Source: Neonectria sp. B-13
Lineage: Eukaryota > Ascomycota > Sordariomycetes > Hypocreales > Nectriaceae
Direction of reading: 5' to 3'
NCBI GenBank assembly: GCA_002682825.1
Contig: NOKP01000010.1
Span: 992,001 to 1,056,000 of the forward strand
DNA length: 64,000 bases
Shown: in pieces, positions 57,062 through 64,000 of the stretch
How the letters are laid out: each line of letters opens with the position of its first letter
Numbering within the stretch: position 1 is the stretch's first letter
The notes under the pieces: generated by a model
The model's input: the letters and a program-made list of their open reading frames with translations, nothing else
Told to the model about the DNA's origin: nothing
Databases searched by the model: none
Translations under genes and position numbers: made by a program

Positions 57062-59413
57062 CTACTTTTTGCTCGGTTTCTTGCCCTTGGCCGTCTTGCT
57101 CTTAGCCGGCTTGCTCTTGACTGGCTTGTCCTCGGCTGGCTTGTCCTCGGCCGATTTGTCCTCGGGCACCTCATCCTCAGCTGTCTTGTCCTTGGGCGCC
57201 TTGTTCTTAGCCTTCTTTTCCTTGGGCGCCTTGTTCTTGGGCGCCTCGTCCTTAGCTGGCTCGTCCTTGGGCACCTCGTCCTCAGTTGGCTTGTCCTTGG
57301 GCGCCTTGTTCTTAGCCTTCTTTTCCTTAGGCGCCTTGTCCTTGGGTGCCTCGTCCTTAGCTGTCTCGTCCTTGGCTGTCTCGTCCTTAGCTGCCTCGTC
57401 CTTGAGCGCCTTGTCCTTGGCCCTCTTTTCCTTGGCCTTCTTGTCGTTACTCCTCGGGTCTAGACCTCTTCGGCGCATGGCGTTTCGTCGTCCCTTCTCC
57501 ATGTACTCCTTGTCCTCATCGTCGTCGAAGTCACCAAAGGCATCGCCGGCACTGGCTTCGGCATCGTCCTCAGTGACGGGGGTCCGGTCGACATACTCGG
57601 TGACGGCGGGGGCGTTGGAGTTGGAGCGCTCGCGTGCGGCGGCGGCCTGGGCCGTGGTGGCGGCGATCTTGTGGAACTTTGCGACGAAGAAGCCGTCGAC
57701 GTTGTAGGTGTGGGGGTAGTAGCGGCGGGTATGGCGGAGGGAGGGGTCGAACTTCTTGCCCATGAAGTTGGTGAAGCCCTCCTTGCCAAAGGCGAGGCCG
57801 GTGTCGACGAGGCGGACGTTGGGGCGGCGGCTGAGGGCGTACTGAACGACGGACTCGTTCTCCTCGATGGTGACAGAGCAGGTCGAGTAGACGACGTAGC
57901 CGCCCGTCTTGGAGGAGTGGTTGACGGAGTCAATGGCGGCGAGGAGGAGCTGCTTCTGGACGTGGGGGAGCTGCATGAAGTCACGCTCCGTCTTGTTGGT
58001 CTTGACGCTGGGGTCCTTGGCGATGACTCCGGTGCCGGAGCAAGGCGCATCGAGCAGGACACGGTCGAAGCCGCCCATGGGCTTGGGGAACTCGCGGGCG
58101 TCGTAGTTGCAGACGACGACGTTGCGGGCACCGAGGCGGTGGATGTTTCCGATGAGACCCTTGGCTCGGGCCTTGTTGGGGTCGTTGGCCATGATGAAGC
58201 CTGTGTTCTTCATCATGGCGGCCAGGTAGGTCGTCTTTCCGCCGGGGGCGGCGGCCATATCCAGCACGCGCTCGTTCTCCTGGGGGTCCAGGGCCATGCA
58301 GGGCAAGAAGGAAGATGCGGCCTGGAGGATGTAGTGGCCGGCGAGGTACTCCGGGGTGGCACCTAGGGGCACGTTGCTCTCGAAGACCTGCAGGCCGACC
58401 TTGGACCACTTGCCGACGGGCTCGAGGGTGACGCCGCGGTTGATGAGGGCCTGGGCGAGGTCGCGGCGGTGGGTGCGCAGTGTGTTTGTTCGGATGACGA
58501 CGGGGCGGGCCGACTCGTTGGCCTCGAAGAAGGCGAAGGCCTCGCGGGGGGTGAAGAGGCTGAAGAGCTTCTCGGCCAGGTACTCGGAGTAGCCGTAGTA
58601 GGCGCAGATGTCCTTGATCAGCTGCGCCGTGTACTCGGCCCTTGAGCGGCCCTCCTCGGAGAGGTTGGAGAAGTCGTCGAGGACGCGGATGTTTTCGGTG
58701 ATGCGCGTTCGTAGGAGCTGTAGATCGGGGGCCAGGAGGGCGCTGACGCTGGCCGCGAGGTCATCCTCCTCATCCTCGTTTGGTAGAATATGGGGCTTGT
58801 CGCCGTCGATGTTGGTCTGCAGGGCAGCGTTCTCGGCCATCTCAGCCTCAGCCTCGGCGGCGTCCTCTGCCAATTGGATATCCAGTTTCCTCGTGAGACC
58901 CTCGATGTTGGCGGCTGTGAGCTTCTCCTCGGCGTCCGACTCGTCCTCGTCCTCTGAGAACATGGCCCTCGTCTGGCCACCCTCCTCCTCCGAGTCGAAT
59001 CCCTCGTCGTTGTCCGACTCGAGGAAATCGTCCTTCAGCCCGGCGCCGCCCTCCAGGTCGGACATGTCTGCGTCTTCCGGACCCCCAATTTCAAACTCGT
59101 CGTTCATCTCATCGTCGGAGCGATCCTCTAGGGCAGAGACCCTGGGCTTCTTCGACTTGCCGTTTGCCTTGGGCGCGGCGGGTGCAGACACCGGCGCGGC
59201 CTTTGCGCCGTTCGTCTTCTTGGTCGCAAACTTCTTTGCATCGGAACCATTGCTCTTCTGCGCGGCAGACTTGCTGGTTTTCCGCTTCTTCCTCTCGGTC
59301 GCCTCGACTACTGGATCGGCAGGCAGACCGGCCTTGCGCTTGAGCTTGGCAAAGTGCTCTTCTGACAGGGGCTGGGGCGGGCCCTGCTTCTTCATGCGAC
59401 GTCCGACACCCAT
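57062..59413 (-). CDS. nop2: NOP2 rRNA (cytosine-C5) methyltransferase
   Basis: Nucleolar enzyme that methylates 25S rRNA and is needed for 60S assembly. One exon, 783 residues. The start at 59413 (MGVGRRMKKQGPPQPLSEE) is preferred; the upstream extension in the open frame lacks an ATG. The N-terminal 200 residues are Lys- and acid-rich. The Rossmann methyltransferase core holds DMAAAPGGKTTYLAAMM (S-adenosylmethionine), FDRVLLDAPCSGTG with C458 (cysteine release) and YSTCSVTIEENE with C512 (nucleophile). The end of the domain is YYPHTYNVDGFFVAKFHK. The C-terminal 130 residues are a Lys/Ala/Asp/Glu repeat with a 35-residue tandem duplication. It is divergent from GET5, 470 bases apart. Very secure. 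Confidence 0.96.
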   Translation of the reverse strand: MGVGRRMKKQGPPQPLSEEHFAKLKRKAGLPADPVVEATERKKRKTSKSAAQKSNGSDAKKFATKKTNGAKAAPVSAPAAPKANGKSKKPRVSALEDRSDDEMNDEFEIGGPEDADMSDLEGGAGLKDDFLESDNDEGFDSEEEGGQTRAMFSEDEDESDAEEKLTAANIEGLTRKLDIQLAEDAAEAEAEMAENAALQTNIDGDKPHILPNEDEEDDLAASVSALLAPDLQLLRTRITENIRVLDDFSNLSEEGRSRAEYTAQLIKDICAYYGYSEYLAEKLFSLFTPREAFAFFEANESARPVVIRTNTLRTHRRDLAQALINRGVTLEPVGKWSKVGLQVFESNVPLGATPEYLAGHYILQAASSFLPCMALDPQENERVLDMAAAPGGKTTYLAAMMKNTGFIMANDPNKARAKGLIGNIHRLGARNVVVCNYDAREFPKPMGGFDRVLLDAPCSGTGVIAKDPSVKTNKTERDFMQLPHVQKQLLLAAIDSVNHSSKTGGYVVYSTCSVTIEENESVVQYALSRRPNVRLVDTGLAFGKEGFTNFMGKKFDPSLRHTRRYYPHTYNVDGFFVAKFHKIAATTAQAAAARERSNSNAPAVTEYVDRTPVTEDDAEASAGDAFGDFDDDEDKEYMEKGRRNAMRRRGLDPRSNDKKAKEKRAKDKALKDEAAKDETAKDETAKDEAPKDKAPKEKKAKNKAPKDKPTEDEVPKDEPAKDEAPKNKAPKEKKAKNKAPKDKTAEDEVPEDKSAEDKPAEDKPVKSKPAKSKTAKGKKPSKK
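57191..57400 (-). repeat. 105-base tandem duplication in the NOP2 tail
   Basis: Two copies of about 105 bases (57191-57295 and 57296-57400), each encoding a 35-residue Lys/Pro/Glu-rich block that contains APKEKKAKNKAPKDK. The period is a whole number of codons, so the frame is kept. Agreement is strongest in the first third and looser toward the right end. Confidence 0.8.
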
Positions 59414-59883
59414 TGTGAATGAATGTAGCGAATGGACTTTGTGGGAGTTGTAAAAAGAATATCGAGCAACAAAACCTGCCCGAACTTGACTTTGTCTCTG
59501 GCCCAGGAAAAGTAGAAGGCGCCCCGCCGAAACTTTTTTTCTTCGAGCGAGCCTGCAGCTGCCCGATAAGCCGGCAGAACTCCGTATCGGCACTAGCCAC
59601 GTCACACGTGATCGCCCACCTCCCGGTGCAGCGTGGAGCTACGCCATTGCTTCGACTTGTGAAGCTCCATGACGAGGACTCATGTCTTAGAAAGAAACGA
59701 TCGTTCGCCAGCGCTTCCTATTCCCTGTTTCGTTGCGAAGCTTCTCCAGATATTATACCCCCATCAACTTCCGTCAGGATCTGGTTCTGTTTCGAGGCTC
59801 ACGCCACCTATTCTCCCATCCCAGCTCAATAACCCCGCCTCCGCCAACCAAGCTTCCTGCTTCGGTCACCACCATCCTCCACC
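59414..59883. promoter_or_regulatory. Bidirectional promoter NOP2/GET5
   Basis: 470 bases between divergent starts. A CACGTG E-box at 59605-59610 sits within GTCACACGTGA, the same longer match as in the PTC5/PEX39-like promoter. The side next to GET5 is C-rich and leader-like. No gene is supported. Confidence 0.5.
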
Positions 59884-60561
59884 ATGGCTGAAGTTGCTTT
59901 CGCAAAGCGGTTTGTTTTGTCGCTCGACTCGCGGCCCGTGAAGCTCTCCGCCGACCATGTCGAAGACCCCAAGACCTTCCCGGCTCGGCCTCCGGTATGA
60001 TAACTCCCACCCCACCACTCCGTAGCTGCCGCAGTCCCCTTCTGACTTGTGCGGTCCTAGTATATCCTCCCCCGGATGTCGAAGCCTATGAGCAAGCCCT
60101 TGAAACTCGCCCCCGGCCAAGAACGAAGCATCAAGGTGACGCTAAAGTCGTTACGCAACCCGCCCCTCGACATCAAGCTTACTTCGCTACCCCTCGACAC
60201 ATCCGTTCTGGATATCAAGTCCAAGGTGTTGGCCCAAACGAGAATCCCCGTCGCAAAGTTGAAGCTACTGCTCAACAAGAAGCCCGTGTCGGATAGCAAG
60301 ATCCTCAAGGAGCTACTGGGGGACACAGATACGGCCATCGAGTTTTCGGTAATGGTCATTGGCGGAGCTGCAGCTATCCCCCCCGAAGAGCCAGCGGCGG
60401 CACCTGAGGCCAAGCCCACCGGACAGGCAGCGGTGGAGACGGAGGAGTTCTGGTCCGACCTGAAGGGCTTCCTGATGCAGCGACTAAAGGACGAGGCGGA
60501 GGCGGAGGAACTCTCAACCCTTTTCAAGTCAAGTTGGCAATCCCGCCAGTCAAGCCCATAA
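59884..60561 (+). CDS. get5: GET5/MDY2, ubiquitin-like subunit of the tail-anchored protein pathway
   Basis: Cytosolic adaptor that, with Get4, links Sgt2 to Get3 for insertion of tail-anchored proteins into the ER. Two exons: 59884-59994 and 60061-60561, 203 residues. Order of parts: an N-terminal Get4-binding stretch (MAEVAFAKRFVLSLDSRP), a ubiquitin-like domain (about residues 57-131: RSIKVTLKSLRN, SVLDIKSKVLAQTRIPVAKL, KLLLNKKPVSD), a Pro/Ala linker and a C-terminal dimerisation helix pair (WSDLKGFLMQRLKDEAEA). The intron (GTATGA...TCCTAG) falls after ARPP in phase 0. The layout is that of Get5 in fungi. The first ATG after the leader is used. Confidence 0.9.
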
Positions 60562-60880
60562 TTTAATTCGAGAATCACGATGAAGAAGACAATATACGAC
60601 TAAAGTTGCCAATAAGTTCCACATACCCGTATGTGTATTCATTTCCCTTGGTACGGTACATGGTCAGGGGCTGGCAAATCTGGAAATTTACGTATCCGCC
60701 CGAGAAGAAAACTCGATAGGCACGCCACGGAAGGACGTCCATCGCCCCCTGTCTTCCTCCGCAACCATCACTACATCATTGGTGTTGGCCCCTCAAGCTT
60801 GACGCCGGAGGTGACCCAAAGTATGTTCAGTTCCATGCCTTCTTCAAGATGGCGACCTGAGGAATTGCGTGATAATGCGC
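60562..60880. other. Convergent intergenic region GET5/cofilin
   Basis: About 320 bases between stops, presumably 3' untranslated regions. Nothing else seen. Confidence 0.5.
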
Positions 60881-61791
60881 TTAGGCAGCGGTGCCCTTGC
60901 TGATGACCTTGATGATGGTGTCGTATTCGATGTCATCAGGGTCGTTGGCCTGCAGCTCGGTGGCAATGCCATTGAGTGATCGCTTGAGAGCCTCCTTGGA
61001 AGAGGCGTAGATCATCTTGGGCTGTAGTTTGGGGTTAGTTGAAAGCTGCTACGTGGCAAATAAACCGGCGACGCTACTACGTACCTGAATACCGGCATCA
61101 TCGGGCGACCAGGCAATAAAGGCGATCTTACTTCTGCATGGCTGTCAGTGCCCAAGGTCTGTGGAGAGTAAATAGAGAGTGGGGGAAGCATACCGTGAAC
61201 CCTCGCCTGAGGCCAGGTTGTACTCGAAGTCGTAGACGGCGTATCGGGGACCCTTGCCAACAACACCCTATTATGGTGATTAGCTGCGGTGGTGCATAAT
61301 GACGGTGGCCACGGGCGTCATCGAGCAACGTACCGATCGGCTCTTGGCGGTGGCGTTGATGAGCAGGTCACGGAACTCCTCGTAGTCCTTGCTGTCGGAG
61401 GAGTGCTCGACCTCAATCTCCTTGTAGTTGTCCGACAGCTTGAAGATGATGTACTTGAGCGTCTTGCCGAGCTTCAGATTGCTGTAGGCAGTGATGCATG
61501 CTTGCGAGACGGTGGCACTGGAGAGGTGGGTGGTGGGTTAGCGTCCAGTTCCAAGGCGGTCGAGGCTGTGGCCGCGGCCGTGGCCGTGGTCCATCAACGG
61601 CTGCATGCCCCGCGGCGCCGTCATCATCGAGGCTGGCGAAAAGAGGGGGACCGTTCGGGTTGCGTGAGGAGCAGGAGGAGGAGTTGGGGAAAGAAAGGTA
61701 GCGGAGAGGACGAACCCGGATTGAGACTGCGAACGGGTGTTAGATGGCGGGACAGAGCGATCGCGGGTGGTTGTGGTGGTGAGCTTACCAT
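60881..61791 (-). CDS. cof1: Cofilin (actin-severing ADF-homology protein)
   Basis: Small cytoplasmic protein that binds and severs actin filaments. Six exons: 61789-61791, 61716-61726, 61334-61517, 61194-61267, 61085-61133 and 60881-61021, 153 residues. The first exon is only the ATG and the second only 11 bases, together giving MSQSGATVSQACITAYSNL, the classic start whose Ser is the regulatory phosphorylation site in animals. The ADF fold follows: GKTLKYIIFKLSDN, YEEFRDLLINATAKS, PRYAVYDFEYNLASGEGSR, KIAFIAWSPDDAGI and the actin-binding long helix PKMIYASSKEALKRSLNGI. The ending is IIKVISKGTAA. All joins keep frame and use GT...AG. Very secure. Confidence 0.96.
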
Positions 61792-62793
61792 GGTTGCGGT
61801 CTACGTCAGGAGACGGATCTTTAGGGATGAGGGGTGGGCTGGAGCGGGAGCTTGTTGTTAGCTGTCGGCAGCGGGGAAGATAAGGCGGGACGGCAAGGTT
61901 CCAGGCGAGACAGAAGGCTGGCGGCGGTGACGAGAGAGGGCACGACAGCGGGAACAGGAAAAGGGAGGCGTACCGGAATTGGAGAGTCGAGAGAGTATTC
62001 CTGGAGAGGTTCGCGATGAAGAAGCAAGGACGGAGGTGGTGGAGGTGGTGGATATATCTTGGTTGGGGGTTGGTTGGGTGGGTTTAGGCGGTGCTATGAG
62101 AGAGGCGGGGCCTTTGCGGGAGAAAAACACCACTCCTGATGGAGGGGTTGGCCGTGAGATGGCCCCACGTGACTCTCCAGGCGTGCGCGTCAAGGGTGGC
62201 TCGTCCTTGAAACCCACGGAGTTTTGTCTGGGCATGGCAACAAGTGTCCAGGTAGTTATGTCCAGGCGCCCAACTGTCCAGGTTTACCATGTCCAGTGTG
62301 CTGGGTCAGCCTGCAAGGCATCAACTAATGCAATGCGAGCCCCTGATTTGTGTACTCGTTGCCTGAGGAGGCAGCACAATAGACTCAACAATCAACTACT
62401 AGTAGGTAGTAGTGGTAAGCATGTGGTCTATCACCACCCACCATCGCCATCACATCATTAGGTAGACAGGCAAAGCTTGGTATGCTTGTGGTGGCCCTGA
62501 TTGACTCATCAGGCTTCACTCTTACGAAACTGGACATGCTGTTTACTAGTCTTATACAATGTTTCTTTTTTCCTTTTGTCTTGTTTTAATCCTTTCTACT
62601 ACTACACTGACAGTGCTACTATACAGGGCTCAAGCGGCCTGAAAATCTGCTAGGGGTATGAAGACAAGGTCGTAAAAGATGTGGTAGAGGGGAGATTGCA
62701 AGGCCACTTGATCCGTCCCGTTAGAACACGCAACACCATGTGCGCCGCTACCCAGTCCGGCGGTTTTATACATCATCCATATCATTCATTCTT
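61792..62793. promoter_or_regulatory. Cofilin promoter and HSP60 3' region
   Basis: 1 kb between two minus-strand genes. It holds the cofilin leader (C/T-rich on the minus strand, about 61800-62050), a CACGTG site at 62166-62171, a cluster of TGTCCAG repeats and the HSP60 3' untranslated region near 62560-62793. No gene is supported. Confidence 0.5.
62245..62296 (+). repeat. Four TGTCCAG copies at about 15-base spacing
   Basis: TGTCCAG occurs at 62245, 62259, 62275 and 62290, three of them followed by G. The starts are 14, 16 and 15 bases apart. A fifth copy in the opposite orientation (CTGGACA) lies at 62530-62536. They sit about 450-500 bases upstream of the cofilin start. Confidence 0.8.
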
Positions 62794-64000
62794 TTACATC
62801 ATGCCACCCATGCCACCCATGCCGCCCATGCCGCCCATGCCACCCATGGGAGGACCGCCAGGGCCCTTCTCCTCAGGAGCGTCGACGATGGCGACCTCGG
62901 TCGTGCCCAGCAGAGAAGCAACGCCGCTGGCATCGACAAGGCCAGTGCGGACGACCTTGAAGGGGTCCAGGATACCGGCCGCAATCATGTCGACGTACTC
63001 GCCCTTGGAGCTGTCGAAGCCTTTGTTGAAGTCGGCGGCATGCTCGTCGGCGAGCTTGCCCACAATAACAGCGCCCTCGAGACCGGCGTTCTCGATAATG
63101 GTGCGGGCAGGGCGGGTGATGGCGCTCTTGACAATGTTGACACCGAGCTGCTGGTCGAAGTTGGCAGTCTTAATATCGTTCAGGGCGTTGACGGAAGCCT
63201 TGAGCAGGGCAGTACCACCACCGGGCAGGATACCCTCCTCAACGGCAGCGCGGGTGGCATTAAGGGCATCGACGAATCGGTCCTTCTTCTCGCCGACCTC
63301 AACCTCGGAGGAGCCGCCGACCTTGATGACGGCGACACCACCAGAGAGCTTGGCCAGGCGCTCCTGGAGCTTCTCCTTCTCGTACTCGGAGGTGGTGGGG
63401 TCGGTAATGACACCACGGATCTGCTCGCAGCGCTGGGACAGCGCGTCCTTGGAGCCGTTTCCGTTAAGGAGGATGGTATCTTCCTTGGTAATGGTGATGG
63501 AGCCGGTCGAGCCGAGCATGTCAGGGGTAGCCTTCTCAAGCTTGATGTCGAGCTCATCACTGAAGACGGTGCCGTTGGTCAGGACGGCAAGATCGCCGAG
63601 GATGGACTTGCGGTTGTCACCGAAGCCAGGAGCCTTGATGGCAGCGACCTGGAGCTGGCCACGGAGCTTGTTCAGGATGCAGACAGCGAGAGCCTCGCCC
63701 TCAATGTCCTCAGCAATGATGACCAGAGGTCGTCGCTGCTGAGTGGAGACCTCAAGAGCAGGGATGATGTCCTGGACGGCAGAGATCTTCTTCTCGGAGA
63801 GGAGGATCAGAGGGTTCTCGAACTCGACCTTCTGCGCCTTGGTGTCGGTGATGAAGTAAGGCGAGACAAAGCCGCGGTCGAATCGCATACCCTCGGTAAC
63901 CTCAAGCTCATCCACCATGGTCTTGCCCTCCTTGACGGTGATAACACCCTCCTTGCCAACCTTCTCCATGGCGTTGGCAATCATGGCACCAACGTGGTGG
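62794..64000 (-). CDS. hsp60: Mitochondrial chaperonin HSP60, 3' part only
   Basis: Group I chaperonin of the mitochondrial matrix. The window holds the C-terminal 401 codons; the start and the first part of the protein lie beyond position 64000, so the internal Met codons seen here are not the start. Frame at the edge reads [18 protein letters not shown]. Family blocks: [81 protein letters not shown] and [13 protein letters not shown]. The ending is a GGM repeat (five copies, finishing in Met-Met), the flexible tail of the chaperonin. No intron is seen in this part. Confidence 0.97.
   Translation of the reverse strand, partial: HHVGAMIANAMEKVGKEGVITVKEGKTMVDELEVTEGMRFDRGFVSPYFITDTKAQKVEFENPLILLSEKKISAVQDIIPALEVSTQQRRPLVIIAEDIEGEALAVCILNKLRGQLQVAAIKAPGFGDNRKSILGDLAVLTNGTVFSDELDIKLEKATPDMLGSTGSITITKEDTILLNGNGSKDALSQRCEQIRGVITDPTTSEYEKEKLQERLAKLSGGVAVIKVGGSSEVEVGEKKDRFVDALNATRAAVEEGILPGGGTALLKASVNALNDIKTANFDQQLGVNIVKSAITRPARTIIENAGLEGAVIVGKLADEHAADFNKGFDSSKGEYVDMIAAGILDPFKVVRTGLVDASGVASLLGTTEVAIVDAPEEKGPGGPPMGGMGGMGGMGGMGGMM

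Noticed and set aside
58608..59453. 281-codon plus-strand frame rich in serine
   Set aside because: Antisense of the Glu/Asp-rich N-terminus of NOP2.
1165..62171. CACGTG E-boxes in intergenic DNA as an enriched regulatory signature
   Set aside because: About eight intergenic copies in roughly 30 kb is close to the chance rate for a six-base site, so only the longer matches are reported.
62681..63742. 353-codon plus-strand frame with a PPMPPM repeat
   Set aside because: Antisense of the HSP60 GGM tail and body.
1..64000. Transposons, CRISPR arrays, tRNA and rRNA genes
   Set aside because: I looked for terminal repeats, transposase-like frames, regularly spaced repeats with spacers and tRNA box sequences and found none that hold up; small RNA genes could still be missed by eye.

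Overview
This window is nuclear DNA from a filamentous ascomycete, most likely in the Sordariomycetes. Three things point there. Genes are compact and cut by short introns (about 47-130 bases, GT...AG with CTAAC or CTGAC branch-like motifs). Promoters and leaders are rich in C and T. The gene set is fungal: an orotidine decarboxylase with the filamentous-ascomycete insert, BYR4/BFA1, a DSC2-type rhomboid protein, ATG37, and KSH1. I did not assign a species. I found 24 protein genes, 23 complete and one (HSP60) running off the right edge. I saw no tRNA, rRNA, transposon or CRISPR array.

Layout. 1-5.1 kb: pyrG, TAF13 and KSH1. 5.1-14.1 kb: about 9 kb with no supportable protein gene, holding short repeats and pyrimidine-rich patches, ending in the leader of SOK1 (14.1-16.1 kb). 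A further 2.7 kb gene-free stretch with a CA microsatellite follows. 18.8-24.4 kb: a large septation-type coiled-coil protein and DSC2, both on the minus strand. 25.6-27.8 kb: a small membrane-protein ORF whose stop overlaps the start of a nine-exon TDT-family (malate/sulfite) transporter. 28.4-38.5 kb: mitochondrial PP2C phosphatase (PTC5), a PEX39-like protein, a PUF RNA-binding protein, mitochondrial ribosomal protein S33/RSM27 and a class I RNase III. 39.7-51.2 kb: an ATG37-like acyl-CoA-binding protein, an uncharacterised protein with a possible premature stop, the 78-kDa subunit of complex I, SelO/FMP40, an aldo-keto reductase and an XRCC4/LIF1 protein. 53.4-64 kb: BYR4, NOP2, GET5, cofilin and the 3' part of HSP60.

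These are mostly single-copy housekeeping genes rather than one pathway. Loose themes are mitochondria (PTC5, S33, NUO78, SelO, HSP60), peroxisomes (PEX39, ATG37) and the ER/Golgi membrane system (KSH1, DSC2, GET5). Many neighbours are divergent and share short promoters: TAF13/KSH1, S33/RNase III and NOP2/GET5.

The observations I rate highest are the overlapping small-ORF/transporter locus, the PEX39-like gene with its KPWE motif, the possible nonsense or readthrough stop at 42313, the isolated-ATG and micro-exons, the GC-AG intron in XRCC4, and the roughly 9-kb gene-free stretch upstream of SOK1. Splice sites were chosen by eye from reading frame, family similarity and consensus, with no transcript evidence.
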